A DNA stretch of 64,000 bases from NCBI GenBank assembly GCA_947462335.1, contig OX381706.1:12934784-12998783 (forward strand). The letters are read 5' to 3'. The translations under genes were made by a program, and so were the position numbers. Origin of the DNA: Harmothoe impar. Taxonomy: Eukaryota > Annelida > Polychaeta > Phyllodocida > Polynoidae. The notes below the pieces were generated by a model. The model was not told where the DNA came from and did no database searches. It worked only from the letters and a program-made list of their open reading frames with translations. Shown piece after piece: positions 1 to 12,070 of the stretch (within the stretch, counting starts at the first letter, position 1; every line of letters starts with the position of its first letter).

Positions 1-540
1 TGATAAAAAGAGGGGTGAGGAAATGGGTCATTGCCTGTTAAGGGTTACACTAATAGAAACAAAGTATTTTGGGAATTTATAGAATTTAAAAAGTTGGGCT
101 GGTCCTGATCATCTTTGATGTGGAAATTGGGGATACTTGGCTCAAGGTTATATTCCACTAAAGGGAATCCGTCGTTAATCCATCGGCCAGAGTGAATTCA
201 ACCAAAACTTAGTTGACTTTGATCTGACTGACAGATCCATGATATAATATTGACATTAGTGGAATACAACATTTAGAGGCAATCAGTGCCTAGTGTGAAG
301 ATTCTTGTAACAAATCTTTTCATGCATGTAGCCTAGGATTCAATATCAAACTATCTGCAAACTTCCACTATAAATACCATACGGTGCTACTGTCAAATAA
401 CCTAATATCGCTGACGTTGGACAAGACAGTATGCCTGGTTATTAAGGGAATAGACACGTTTCATAGCCGCGGACCATTGATATTGCTAATACCAACATAC
501 CATGGACATATACTTGTGATGGTATTTGCTAGTATTTATT

Positions 541-545
541 TATAC

Positions 546-581
<36 letters not shown>

Positions 582-598
582 ATATAAATATATATATC
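541..598. repeat. compound (TA)n(TG)n microsatellite
   Basis: Alternating TA then TG dinucleotides followed by TA again. The matching site in copy B (15541-15636) has become an almost pure AT tract, so the locus has diverged in length and composition since the duplication. Confidence 0.95.
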
Positions 599-1579
599 AC
601 TTTAAATCAAGCTACGATGCCACTTCAGCATTCAAAAGTATGTTTCATTGGTAAAGAATGTGCAATCTGCCCAACCGGAGACCCAATATTGGGTTTGGTG
701 CCAATGCCACTAGCAGTTCTGTCACTGATGAATACCCGGTATAGGGAGATGAATGTGTGGCCCAAACTGCATTCCTATGCAGTGACAGCATCCCTCTATT
801 CCTTTGTGCATCCTCCAATATACCACTCTATTCCAAATATTTCCCTACCCTTTATAATCAATACTATACGCTGGATAGGTCTGTGTCCATTATCAGTCCG
901 CAGTTCTGTCTCCACTTATATTACAGATGCTGAAAGGAAGTCGATGACACAGTAAACAGGTTATGCTGTTTATACATGGATGGGTAGGCTATAGGGTACT
1001 TCAACCCATTCCATTATCTGTTACACTCTGCGTGACCTCCCCAGCATTATCTATCCATATAGTCCCACTCGTCTGGCCTCGAGAAACAGATCAGTTGCAT
1101 TGCCCAAAAACCAGTTGACAAAAACATTTATTGTCCAGTTAGTAAAACTGATATACTCATCAGAGCATACTCCTGGACTCTTCTTTTTTTTCTTTCTTTC
1201 TTACCATAAAACAGTGCATATAATCCTAACTCACGACTTTAGGCTGATCCTATAAGCCGCACTGGCAGTCTGAATTTGGTGACCTCTATACTGTATTATA
1301 AAAGCAAAAACTTGCGTATAATTTCTTAAAGGTATTGTCCTATAGTGTATGCATCTAGTGTTATAAGAGGAACGAGAAACCTCTGTTTGATGGAATACCC
1401 ACAGACATCTACAAAGAAGGATACCAATGGTGAGATAAACGGGTATCCTCAGTACTCACTAAAGATAGATTACAATGGTAAGGAGCATTTACGTACAGTC
1501 CCAATTGGTGATTAGCACATATTGTTCAGTGCTAAAGTGCATAATATCAGGCATCTACATCATCTAGATTGCTATTATG

Positions 1580-1697
1580 TAGTAGTTATAGGACGTGTAC
1601 CAATCTGTACAAGAAATACAGTGAATGAGCCTTATAGGCAATTTATAGGTGCCTTCACTGAATACCCCTTCAGATTGGTACTAGTCCTATAACTACT
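1580..1697. repeat. long imperfect hairpin in a copy A-specific insertion
   Basis: The arm 1580-1607 pairs with 1671-1697 (TAGTTATAGGAC against GTCCTATAACTA, and ACCAATCTG against CAGATTGGT), with further inner pairing (CAGTGAA against TTCACTG). The segment ~1578-1800 is absent from copy B, so it is likely a foldback or MITE insertion; I could not define its exact ends. Confidence 0.65.
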
Positions 1698-1888
1698 TTA
1701 TGCCACCAGCTGTATACAGTATACAAGAGGTGTGAAATGCTTTGTTCTCCGTGCCCGCTGTGGTATATGTGAGCAATATGTAGGCAATAATATCAAGAGT
1801 CATACAAAATGCTTGGTAACTTGGCTTCAGACTCCTGGGTGAGAAACGTGCCGATGGATATTCGTGATGATCAGTTCCCAAGCTTTAA

Positions 1889-2104
1889 CCTTTTCCCTGC
1901 CGATACTGCATATATGCAGTACCACTGTAAAACCGATACTGCATATATGCAGTACTGTATTTTAGTACCCAAAAACAGATACTGCATATATGCAGTACCA
2001 GGGCACTATCTGTAGTGTAGTGCCGGTTTTAATAGGACATATTCATCTGCAATGTCCTCGATGGTTGGGAACAATTTTTCAAAAGTAAAGCGGCAGGAAA
2101 AGGG
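1889..2104. mobile_element. 216-bp TTAA-flanked MITE with triple palindrome
   Basis: Terminal inverted repeat CCTTTTCCCTGCCG pairs with CGGCAGGAAAAGGG, flanked by TTAA at 1885-1888 and 2105-2108. Copy B at 16711-16714 holds a single TTAA in the same context, i.e. the empty site. TTAA target duplication is the hallmark of piggyBac-type transposases. Inside, the palindrome TACTGCATATATGCAGTA occurs three times between ~1903 and 2000. There is no coding capacity, so it is non-autonomous. Confidence 0.9.
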
Positions 2105-2340
2105 TTAATCAATGTCCCGAAAATGGGCCTGAATGCACAAATCTGCTGCACTCCATTGGCTGATCTCACTTGGCTATCAGTCGATGTCAGCCAATAAAGG
2201 CTGTGATCGACTAGTTTATCCACCAAAACCTATATCTGACCAATATAAAAAGTGTTATCAACATATTATTTGGAGCAATTGCAAAACGGCATAGATCAGG
2301 CACCATGCATTGAAATCAGTGATCTGTGAAAGAAAATTCA

Positions 2341-3390
2341 TACTACAGCACCATTGGAAGCTTAATTGAAACTACTTTCCCCAGCAAGCCTTGGTCCCAG
2401 CAATGATGCTTAGTAACTGAGGTCGAGAGTGCACCAGCTTGAAGTGTGTGCTACTACCGTGGCAGTAGATTAAGAAGAATTAATCAATTTTAAGAGGGAA
2501 GTCCCTGATGGTCCCAACATTAAATTAACAAGATAACATAATTTCCATTAGGAGGATTCAAGCCTCTGGGCTTATCTGATTATTCAGATTGTCTCTGATT
2601 CGGATATCAGGGATGACTTCACCTCATGTAATCTGCGCTTAGTGATGAAGTTAACAGGCATGGCATCATTACTATACATTAATAGCAACAGAACTTGAAC
2701 GCTGTTTCCCTCACTTTCAAGGATGAAAGTAAGCAATTCTGGAAATGGATCAAGTTAATTCATTTCATCTAAGCATGCATCATATCCAAAATTTGAGAAG
2801 GCCATTAAATCATGTTTGAAATAGACTTCATCAGATTTCATGCAACGTAGGATCTGTCCTGGGCTAACAATATAACATTGGGAAAAGATCTGATGTAGGT
2901 AAGCCAGATTTCCCTTCCATAATCAGATGAGGGACCTACTTTTTTCATGCTATCAATGTACTGCTAGGAAGAGGGTCTGAGAATGTCCTATGCTGCCATT
3001 CTGTGATTAGAGTAGGGTCACCATTCTAACTTGCCTATATTCAGTTCCCAATTATTTCCTTTTCATCAAGACGTTGCCAAGTCTTAGTACAGTGGTGTAA
3101 AAATAGAAACAGGATCACATCTCTAGTGTTCCCCTTTTGCTGGGTTTCTGACAGAGCACTGCCATGACCTTCTGGGATGGTGGGCCATGACATAAACCAT
3201 ACAAGGATGATAGTTGCACAATGTTATTGGATTTAAAAAGAGAAGAATAGTGCACTTCTCCTTCTGTCTGCTTAGTGAATGATAGCAGTCCCGGTGAGTA
3301 ACTTGCATTTGATGCATGCATGCATCATTCCAATTCAATGAGGATGATAATGTTATCTTGAAAAGTTGGAATGATGCATTAAGTGATAGG
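2341..3390. other. non-coding, no feature recognised
   Basis: AT-rich sequence with only short ORFs of no recognisable family. A GATGCATGCATGCATC palindrome lies near 3312-3328 and resembles the dispersed GCATCATGC repeats described elsewhere. Confidence 0.5.
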
Positions 3391-3394
3391 GAGC

Positions 3395-3640
3395 TACTTG
3401 ACCGGGTTGGGAAAATCCGACACTTAATACCATGCAGGGAAAAAGTAGACTGTGGGGTGTATCTCCAGAGACATGAGCCGAGCCTCCACCAGGGAGCCAG
3501 TGTTTATTAAGGGAGAATCTCTCCGTGCTGGTTAAATCTCCCCTGTAGGCTATTATACCAGTAGTGGAAAGTTCCCGGATTTTCCAGGCCTGTTGACAGC
3601 CTCACAGTGGTACATCATGATGACAAATGGACATGATCCA
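3395..3640 (+). repeat. dispersed repeat, related to 10105-10675
   Basis: Shares several blocks in order with the later copy: CATGCAGGGA, AAATCTCCCCTGT, TCCCGGATT, TCCAGGCCTG, and a 3-prime block with CATCATGATGACAAATGG. It looks like a degenerate non-autonomous element. Exact ends are unclear. Confidence 0.6.
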
Positions 3641-4511
3641 TGCAGCATCATGGCACCCATGAACAGTTAAGAGCTACTCTTGTCACACTCTATCATATCA
3701 GGCCATCATTATCAGAATGATTTGCTAGATATATCTACATTCATGAGCTAAGTGACAACAATAGTAGGCAATTGGGTGTGTAGGCTGGGTTTATTAGTAC
3801 ATACATACAGTGTCGATGGTAATACAACTGTAGTAATGCCCAGAATGAGCTCTGGAGTAAGTTGCCATGCAGGCTCATATATACCCAAGCGGTAGCCCAG
3901 TGGTGACTGTAGGTAATACCTAACAAGTCTGGACATGTATTATGCTCGATGACAATAGGCGATAATATATAACATTATATGTGTTATACCAATATGTACA
4001 TGTATATTGATAGCGGTTAAGTCTTCATAATACCATAACTAAACAATAATACAGACTTGCTTGAGCAGACACGTTTACACTGAGAAATGGTATGTTGAAG
4101 AGGTTAGTCAGTATCTATCTTAGGTAAGGTATAGGGACATTCATCACACATTTATCTGAATGAAAAACTGATATTCAAAAATAAAATATGATTAATGCCT
4201 AAGTGAAATAGACGAAGATGACTTGGTTAGTTTTGATTGGACTGACAGTATTTATTTACTGTGGTTGGGCAGATGTAGGGTGCCATCAAATGACCTACTA
4301 TAAATCACTGCTGTTTGAGTTTTAAGTCACTATACTGAGTAATCTCCAGAGAATAAGGAAGAACAGCTAGTGTACATGTCTGGCAATATATCATTGTAAA
4401 CTGCATAATAAACTCATCATTTCATGTTTATGCTTTGTATGTGTCAACTGCAGATGCCATTTAGGAAATGATACTGATACTGTTAGTATCTAAACACAAT
4501 ACTCCCCCACC
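3641..4511. other. non-coding, no feature recognised
   Basis: AT-rich sequence. Short ORFs (61-62 aa) lack family resemblance and overlap one another on the same strand in different frames. Nothing else is supported. Confidence 0.5.
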
Positions 4512-4515
4512 TTAA

Positions 4516-4900
4516 AGATACATTACCAGCTAAATCGACCCAAACTCAAGTTATGAAATAAACTCAATATAGACTTTCATTTGCCATTTCCTTATCGACT
4601 GACAAGCCATTTATCATAGGAAAGCCATTTGTTATGAAATCTAGATGAAATAGTGAATGAAGGGCTCTCTGGTAGACCTATGAATTCAGTGTGAGAGCAT
4701 ATGTGTTTTGATTGTTCATAATGCACACTTTGCAGGTTGATGGCTGAGAGTAATATACTTTGCACCCTATTCTGGTCATAATTACCTATTTCAAAAGAAA
4801 TAACTGACTCCAAATTCCTAATATAGACAAACAGGCACTTGGTATAAGGAAACATAACGAAAATGAAAAAAATCATCAACAATTAGCTGGTAATGTACCT
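4516..4900. mobile_element. 385-bp TTAA-flanked MITE
   Basis: Left end AGATACATTACCAGCTAAAT is the near-perfect reverse complement of right end AATTAGCTGGTAATGTACCT. TTAA flanks both ends (4512-4515 and 4901-4904). The interior has only a 96-aa minus-strand ORF of no known family. Fits a piggyBac-type non-autonomous element. Confidence 0.85.
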
Positions 4901-4904
4901 TTAA

Positions 4905-7329
4905 CAGCAGCATGCATCTTGTGTACAGGTATCTTAGATTATAGGCTAGAACTATTTAGTTAGGACAATATACTTTGCACTTGCTGCTACGTCCTGGTAA
5001 GACATGGAAACTGCTTCAACCATAATACTCAGTCAGGGTAGTAATGTAGCAGAATAACCCCCCTTATCTAATCATGCAAGGAATACATCAGAAACAACAA
5101 CAAGACTGACCTTCACACAGAGGTATTCTTCATACTTCTCTGACCATGAACCCGTGTCATTTACCACTAACCTAGCTAACCCTGTGGAGGAAAGTCCTAG
5201 CTCATGGGAGGTCTACCACAGGGATCTATTCTGGCCTCTGACCTTTCACCTCCAAGACCCACCTTGGGAAGGTCAGTCCAGCAGCCTTAGCCAGGCAAAC
5301 AGAGGGAATTCAATCTTGTGGTCGTCCTCCCCTGATAAACTCTCAGCGATAATCAGATCAGCGCCTCCATGTAGTATGGGCAGTCTGCGTCCAGATGAGG
5401 GAAGAGCACGAGCCATAACACACACTAAAGACATCCATGTGTGCGACCTTCCAGAACTTACTGAGTTCTCCACTCCTTCAGGCCTGAGGCATGTTAATGC
5501 AACCCAGGAGTGAGCGAGGGTCAAAGGTTATGAACTTTCTTAAACTGGGCCATCTCACCTGGAGGAGGATCCGTCAAATATGTTGCATGGTGTGCAGTAT
5601 GGGGTATCTTCCTGACTTTGGTTGATCAATTATTGCAATGAGATGAGGCAATAAGTCAAATCTGCATTGTATTGCATTGTAAACAACGAATTAGGAAATA
5701 TTGTATACATAGTTGGAAAGCTACGTCCTCTGTATCATAAATATATTGATTCAGTTTTGAAATCCAATGTCATGATCTGTGAATAAACACAGGCATATTG
5801 CGGTACTGCCCTCTTATCTGTTGACATGATATATATGAATGTCCCTAGCCAATGGTACATTGATGCAGCATGCTGACCCTATGGATACAGGATATTAACC
5901 CTGCTAAACAAGTTGAAAATATGTAGGCCCTATGTATTTCAACTAGCATGGTGTTACGTTTTAAAGCCCCTTACAAGGCCATTAAAGTCTGTGCCAAAAA
6001 CTATGTAATTAGGATAGCACATTGATTAGAAGAGAATATTAGAACTGGTACTTTTACTTTCACTTTCAAATTAGGCAGAAGTAGTTGAAAAGTGCATGCC
6101 TTTATGCTGACGAATGTACTAAAGTTCAAACTTCCTTATTATACCTGTGTGATGATGAAGAGAGATGCGACTGTATTATTTGGGAGGTGCACAGGGGTAT
6201 ATTCTGCACCATGCTTCGATACTGATGAAATAGATACTGCGTTAAAGAGAGAATCTATTGGACCAGCGCAAACTGGCAAATAAAGCTTCCTAACAAGGAT
6301 AATCGGTGACAAAGCTCTCATCGTTGATGTGTTAGTATCTAGTATGTCAGTATATACTGTGACAATAAGGCACACATCTTTTTACATCAAACATCTATAA
6401 ACTGTGATTAGTTGCGCAGGAGCAACATGGTCTATGCCAACACTGTCTGGGGAATGAGACCAGACACTATTGTTCAAGATCATTTCAGCAGTACAAATCA
6501 CTTTTAGTACATGATATGTGTGGCCATTAGGCCCTGGCAACTGTTATTCATAGCAGCAGAGTCTAACCTTTGTCTGGGAAACCCCCCAGCTCCTAGTATC
6601 ATGTTAATGCTGATATGATTTGCGATGTAGTATAATTTTTCGCCAAATGGGATGGGTGCAGAGGGGTGGCTCTCTCTACTGACACAATAATTTATATGGA
6701 AGGCAATGAGACATTGATGGTGTTGATCATGTGTGATTCATGTCAACTATTCTCCCCCTCATCTGCCAGTCACTGGATTAAAAAGCTGAATGCCACATAA
6801 TTATGGTATTTAGGAAAATGGAGTTCAGCTGACAGATTCCCATCAGCTGTTTTGATAACTACATAATTATGTATTATAATTAGCAATAGTTGGCAGAATA
6901 AAAATACACAGACAAGGACAATACCCCTAGACATGTACTTTGCCCTGTGTGATAATTGCATCAATTAGACGATATTGTCTGTTGACGATATTGACCACAG
7001 TTTCTGTATCCGTGACCATTATACGCTGGATCTTGGAAAGCCTGTGCTTAAATATACCTCCCTGCCACACTATGGATTTAACTTATTCCAGGCTTCTTAT
7101 AGATATCATGTACTATGAACGAGCACAGTGAGTGTCTTAGCCTCTAACGTTGTTGCTCTCAAAATGGGATTTTCATTCAGCTTCATGTCACTTTTCTGTT
7201 GAAATATGACATGATATTGGATTGAAAATTTGATGTATTGATGAACGCTCCATGTAATATGATGTAATATGAAAAGGGGGACTACCCGTGATCTGTTTTG
7301 AGGATTTAATTTCAGGAGGTGCTAATCTC
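4905..7329. other. non-coding, no feature recognised
   Basis: Mixed low-complexity and unique-looking sequence. The 119-aa frame at 5154-5513 starts at GTG and is opposed by an overlapping minus-strand frame of similar length; neither resembles a known family. No RNA gene or clear inverted repeat was found. Confidence 0.45.
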
Positions 7330-7605
7330 TATGAGAGGTTGCTGACTCATCTATATGTTCTAGACTTCTAATTATCATCAATCATACTCCTTCTCATATT
7401 CTCCTGGGGGATAGTTTACTCCTAAGGCGAGGATCATTTCATGGATCATCTCCAGGGAAGCCATGACTAGATTTTAAACTGACAATCATGTTGTCAATTT
7501 TCTATGAGCTGTTTGAATTAGATATGACAGCTAACGCCTTTTACCGTTCCGACACCTACACGTTTACACCCCTGCTAATGGTACTCAATTAAGGAAGCTG
7601 TCAGC
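7330..7605 (+). repeat. dispersed ~270-bp repeat, copy 1
   Basis: Parallels 13742-14003 through shared blocks: CTAATTA, CTTCTCATATT, CCTAAGGC, AAAGCCA or GAAGCCA, TTGTCAATT, ATGACAGCTAA, GGTACTCAATTA and GCTGTC. Non-coding. Both copies lie near copies of the 8393/14546 duplicated block, so they may be parts of one larger old duplication. Confidence 0.7.
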
Positions 7606-8392
7606 TCAGGAAAACGAATTCCAACAAATATATAGTCCGATCCTCGATACGGCATTTCAATTGTCTCAAATTGATAGATAAAAAGCATCGGGATAATCTA
7701 TCCCTATATGAGAAAAATATGTTGTGTGGGTCAGAATGTCTAACAGTTCTGGGACAGACAAATTGAAATTGGTTCTTTGTGATGCTCGGTGTTATTACTT
7801 CCAGCTAAATGTCCATAAGTATCTAACTCTCTTTGCAATATGATGGTTATATTGATTAAATCACCTGGATCAGTGCAAATAGAGGGTTTGAGATCATGTG
7901 TAGTGTAACCCCAGAACTTGTGGGTCTGATTTTTGGAAATGTAGGACCCTCTTTACACAAATATGTGTATGTTGATTGCGATTATACATAACTTAAGTAT
8001 ATACATTTATGCTGGTACAATTGATGCTGGTGTAAATATATCACGTCGTAAATACCGACACCTTAGCCTACACTCAGCGATACACATTATGTCATCCCGT
8101 TACCCATGTATCATAGTGAATGATTTACTTAACCATATGACATGTACCATACCATTACGATAAAGCGCAATAACGTGCCAAGGCGCTCTACAATTTGACA
8201 GGGCTCTTAATAACCCTGGCGCTTATTCAAGGTCATGTTTTTAGTGCTTAAGTAACATTTTGAGGCTGCCCAATACCCCGGTGCTTATTTAAGGCTGGCA
8301 CTCTTTCAAAACCAGGTACTTTATTGTGATTGTACTCCAAGCCCTTGCAGTACCCATACCAGTATACGGTCACAAATTTTACACTCTATCAG
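7606..8392. other. non-coding, possible repeat remnant
   Basis: No gene seen. At 8165-8330 the phrase GCGCTTATT recurs with TTCAAGG-like neighbours, like MITE remnants near 44930-45060. Confidence 0.4.
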
Positions 8393-9000
8393 GTGGACGT
8401 CAAGGGGTCTCAATGTGTCAAGAACAGCATTTTTTCAAATTGGCCGGTTCACTCACAGCGGAAGCCAACCCAGCACAGAAACGCATCCTGATTGGATGTC
8501 ACTTGCCAGCCGCTCTCCTTAGGATGCCTTCTTTAACCCTTTAAGGTTGGCATAATGCATTAATGCATCATACCTTTGGTCGTCAAGATGCATCATGCCA
8601 ACCCTACCAGGTTGAGACACTCTCAAAGGGATGGCATGATGCACCAATGCAGCCCCAGCGAGTTACTATCCTGGGCTGCATTAGCATGTAATGACAATAT
8701 ATGTTATCATTTGGCGACATCTGTCCTTAAAAGGTTAAGTACCTTTCATTATTTCAGCCATGGCTTGGCCATGTCTGGGCTCACACAGACAATAAGGTCC
8801 CACTAGCAGAGGTATTTGCTGCCTTTATGAACACCATTTACACCGAATACCCATGAAGCTGGTTTGCTGGAGCACAGGAGGCTAATAGACTGCTAAAAGT
8901 AGAGGGCTTTCAGCTACCATGTCTCCATATGGGACTAGTAGGCGGCAGGGATAGAAAACATACAGGAAATATGAACGGGGAGCAGACAAGTATAAAAAGG
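8393..9000 (+). repeat. duplicated block, copy 1
   Basis: Matches 14546-15010: TCAAGGGGTCT, a motif with CAGAAACGC followed by TCCTGATTGG, then CTTGGCCATGTCTGGG, and a block with TTTGCTGC and ATGAACAC. A TTAA-flanked MITE (8537-8734) sits in this copy and is missing from the other. Confidence 0.75.
8537..8734. mobile_element. MITE, CCCTTTAAGG/GCATCATGC family
   Basis: Bounded by TTAA at 8533-8536 and 8735-8738, with inverted ends CCCTTTAAGG and CCTTAAAAGG. The interior has the family's signature motifs TGCATCATG, GCATGATGCACCAATGCAGCC and GCGAGTTACT. Absent from the paralogous block at 14546-15010, which supports a real insertion. Confidence 0.85.
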
Positions 9001-9254
9001 GAACAGGTCTTTGAATGTGTGAGGAGATGGTTTGATGGCTGTAAAAGATTGCAATATTGAAATAACTGGTTTCAATTTCAAGCGTTGGTAATTGCTTGGA
9101 CATGGACTGTGATGCAGCAAGAATGTACTAAAATCCTCCATCTTGATTCTTGACATTCTGGATAATAGCGTTGCTGATCGTGGTATATCAGATATAGGCA
9201 CCACATTATAATGCGCCTCCAACTTGGTGTGGAAGACACCTAAGCCAACATTAC

Positions 9255-9600
9255 TTAGTTGGGCCAATATGTGATATGTGTAACCTCATCTGGGCATGAT
9301 GATTTGCCCATATCTGGGTTATGGTCCTTTTTGCCGAGGGCTACAAGTGGGACCCAAGATGCATCAGCCCAGATTCAATTTGCCCAGCTCAAGCCCAGAT
9401 TTATTTCACTCGAGCACAAACTATAAAATTTACAATAAATGGTGAACGGAGGAAAATTAGTTGTCAGCATGCTTTGAAATACCAACAATATCTATGAGAA
9501 AAGAATTCTTGAGTGGGCTCCAACTTATAGCCATAGACAAATGGGGACCATAACCCAGATATGGACAAGCCCATTTGGCCCAAGTATAAAATATGTGGGC
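9255..9600. mobile_element. foldback MITE, related to 38478-38815
   Basis: CCCATATCTGGGTTATGGTCC near the left end is the reverse complement of GGACCATAACCCAGATATGG near the right. A second copy with the same arrangement lies at 38478-38815. Internal blocks CAGCCCAGATTCA and TGAGCACAAATTATA (with variants) are shared. Non-coding. Confidence 0.75.
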
Positions 9601-9984
9601 CCTGCAGCTGGCCGATACTGTCTGGGAAGGGACGCCTCAGCTCTAGGCTGTAACAATAGATAGACATTAAGAAGCTGACAGGGCCGACAGGCAATTGGAT
9701 TACCATCGCGGCACTTTTTAGTCAATGTCCAATTCTGTAGACTGTTTTCTCTTGGCTTTTTAAACACAGGCAGCACTGTGTCAAAACAGCGCAGGGGTTT
9801 AGGAATGTAAGGAGACTGTGGGCTGTGTTAAGATAAAAATAAATGTGTTATAATAATTGCATAGAGGCTTACACTTATAGTGGAACCGCCGTACATACCT
9901 CTCTCCTGATGTCTCTTTATTTGTTTAATAATACAATAAGGAATACAACATACAGAAGCGTCTACTGTGAGATGAAAACACTTG
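9601..9984. other. non-coding, no feature recognised
   Basis: Nothing supported. The overlapping minus-strand ORFs are partly inside the adjacent MITE. Confidence 0.4.
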
Positions 9985-10710
9985 GTCGTCATGATGCATG
10001 AATGCACTCTTAGTGAGTAACTCACCAGTGCTTCATTTAAGCATCATGTCTACCATGAGGGGATAAGATCCTCTTGAAGGGTTGGCAGGATGTACCAGTG
10101 CACAGGCTGGGTAAATCCTGAGATTCATACCGTGCAGGGAGAAAAGAGAATGAGGGGGTTTCTCCCCTTGATTTTGGGTGAATATAAATGTAATTCAGAA
10201 AATCCAATTTGCTTATATCTAAACATTATTTGCTGAAAGTAATTAGCCTATGTACAGGTAGCCAATGTAGTTATCTGGGTATATGTGAATGGGCTTGTAT
10301 GACAGTTTTGTATTTCGTGAAATATAATGATTTGAATGACAGAATATAACCGAAATAAGGTATATTTATATGTGGAATCCCCCCCCCCTCACCCCTCTCT
10401 CACCACACCACCTGGATATGATACAGCAGTGGGAGATTTCCCCTTGGTTGTGCGGGCCGGCGGCGGCCCTTATCTCTCCCGGCGGCCCTTATCTCTAGAG
10501 ATAAGGGCTGCCGCCGGTCAGTACCTCCAAGGGGAAATCTCCCCTCACTGGTGAAATCCCCCCTGTTGGCCTTTTCACCTGTGGTGGGAAAAGTCCCGGA
10601 TTGTCCAGGCCTGGTGCAGCACAGGCGAGATACTGGCCGGGTCTGCATTGGTGCATCAGGACAACAAATGTTAGCCATTGGTGACGTCCCGTCCGTAAAG
10701 GGTTAAGAGA
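9985..10710. repeat. composite repeat with nested insertion
   Basis: Starts with GCATCATGC-family motifs (TCGTCATGATGCATGAATGCA, GTGAGTAACTCACCAGTGC) and ends with the family's 3-prime end (CGTCCGTAAAGGGTTAA). The centre resembles 3395-3640 and includes a poly-C tract (10381-10388) and a GC-rich palindrome (10482-10519). Best read as a CCCTTTAAGG-type element enlarged by insertion. Confidence 0.6.
10482..10519. repeat. near-perfect 38-bp palindrome
   Basis: CGGCGGCCCTTATCTCTAGA continues as its own reverse complement, with one mismatch (GGGCTGCCGCCG). The half-unit CGGCGGCCCTTATCTC also occurs directly upstream. It would extrude a ~19-bp stem with almost no loop. Confidence 0.85.
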
Positions 10711-11127
10711 CCATTACGTACATGTTACACAAGTGTAGGCACCTATGCTTTCTGACTTAGAATTCATAGCATACGTTATGTTATAGCATATGTTGGGCCA
10801 GTGAGTGTATGCTCTTAAGCCTCAAAATATGTATAAAGTTGTCTGGAGTTTTTTCAGATGTTGCTGTTATGTTACAATTAATGGCATTAGTTCTCAGCTT
10901 TGCCTATTCCACTATTCTCATTAATAGATCTATCACTGACTGCTATTCCTATGTTAAAGATCACTCAAGTAATGCAACCTTTCTTCTTTTATCTTTGCAG
11001 GTATGTATACTGGCCCATACTCCGAATATGAAAAGCAGTAAAGGGTAGGTGCAATAAGATTTTGGACCTTTTTTGAACCCAGTTCATGCAAGCTATGACT
11101 AAAGCTTCCCTGACACCCAACATGAAT
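10711..11127. other. non-coding, no feature recognised
   Basis: A 79-aa plus-strand ORF (10809-11048) shows no family resemblance. Nothing else seen. Confidence 0.4.
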
Positions 11128-11418
11128 TAGGCCAAAGAAAAGGGTGTGTTTCAGGTAACCCGACCCTACCTAACAAACCAGGGGAGACTCTAGAAATATT
11201 TATGCAATTTTGGGGAAAAAAAAAATAGCTAGTAATTTTTGAGCTATTTCAGAGTTGATTTGATAATCCACAAGTCAATGCTGTTGTCGGCCAGTGGGCG
11301 CTGAAGTTTGTGTATCAAATCTTTGGCTTTTTTTTCAGGCCAAGTTAAAACAAGAAAAGAAATTAAAAAGTTAAAAAAAAACTTACCTCTCTACCTAGAT
11401 TTTTTAGACTATGTGATG

Positions 11419-11513
11419 GAAAACCTCCACGGACCTGTAGAATATGGTACATAACCTCTGAGGCACAGCCGAAGAGGTTATGTACCATATTCTACAGGTC
11501 CAAGGAGGTTTTC
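11419..11513. repeat. 41-bp-stem hairpin
   Basis: Left arm 11419-11459 and right arm 11473-11513 are reverse complements apart from two adjacent mismatches, around a ~13-nt loop. The central paired core is GGACCTGTAGAATATGGTAC. Confidence 0.9.
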
Positions 11514-11614
11514 TCACTTATACTCCACCCACCATACATAGTAGAGCAAGGAAATGTTATATATCCATATCGAAATGAGAAATTTACATTATTTTAGAAA
11601 TTCCATTCCATGAG

Positions 11615-11650
11615 ATAGTGTGGGGTTCGAACCCACACTGGTCCACATTC
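11615..11650 (-). ncRNA. tRNA-like T-arm (unit 1, minus strand)
   Basis: On the minus strand GTGGG-TTCGAAC-CCCAC forms a canonical T-stem-loop and matches the pol III B box (GGTTCGAANCC). I could not build a full cloverleaf, so this is a tRNA-derived remnant. The same arm occurs in unit 2 (~11913-11945). Confidence 0.5.
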
Positions 11651-11694
11651 AACACTGATCTCATTCATAGGCAAAATAAGTTATACAGATTATT

Positions 11695-11770
11695 GACTTG
11701 CTCGCTAGCTCAGTTGGTAACACTGCCGACTTGTATTCTGAACGTTGTGGGTTCAGGTCTCCACAGACTC
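11695..11770 (+). ncRNA. tRNA-like sequence, tandem unit 1
   Basis: A box TAGCTCAGTTGGT and B box-like GGTTCAGGTCT at tRNA spacing. The TGTGG/CCACA T-stem is intact but its loop is too long, and acceptor pairing is poor. Interpreted as a tRNA pseudogene or SINE head. Confidence 0.5.
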
Positions 11771-11994
11771 ACACTTTTACTGAGCTACCTTTTTTAACAA
11801 AATGTTTTACTCACTTATACTCCACCCACCATCCATAGTTGAGCAAGAAAATGTTATATATCAATCTCTAAATAAGAAATTTACATGATTTTCGAAATTC
11901 CATTCTATGAGATATTGTGGGGTTCGAACCCACACTGGTCCACATTTAACACTGATCTCATTCATAGGCATAATACGTTATACAGTTTATTGAC

Positions 11995-12070
11995 TGGCTC
12001 GCTAGCTCAGTTGGTAACACTGCCGACTTGTAGTCTGAACATTGTGGGTTCCGGTCCCGACAGAGGTACA
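11995..12070 (+). ncRNA. tRNA-like sequence, tandem unit 2
   Basis: Second copy of the tRNA-like segment: A box TAGCTCAGTTGGT, degenerate B box GGTTCCGGTCC. The T-stem is weakened relative to unit 1, consistent with a decaying pseudogene. Confidence 0.5.

Larger units (their letters stand above)
1..2340 (+). repeat. segmental duplication, copy A
   Basis: This segment is repeated in the same orientation at 15024-16930, with high identity over long runs and scattered indels. Similarity stops after the shared AGAAAATTCA at 2340/16930. The copy begins at or before the window edge. Copy A carries two insertions missing from copy B: a hairpin-bearing segment (~1578-1800) and a TTAA-flanked MITE (1889-2104). 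The apparent open frames inside it are not supported as genes, because differences between the copies fall mostly at amino-acid-changing sites. Confidence 0.9.

Noticed and set aside
560..955. 131-aa ORF, with a matching 160-aa ORF in the duplicate at 15514-15996
   Set aside because: It begins in a microsatellite, and differences between the two copies are mostly amino-acid-changing, with few silent ones. No family resemblance. Treated as a chance frame in a duplicated repeat.
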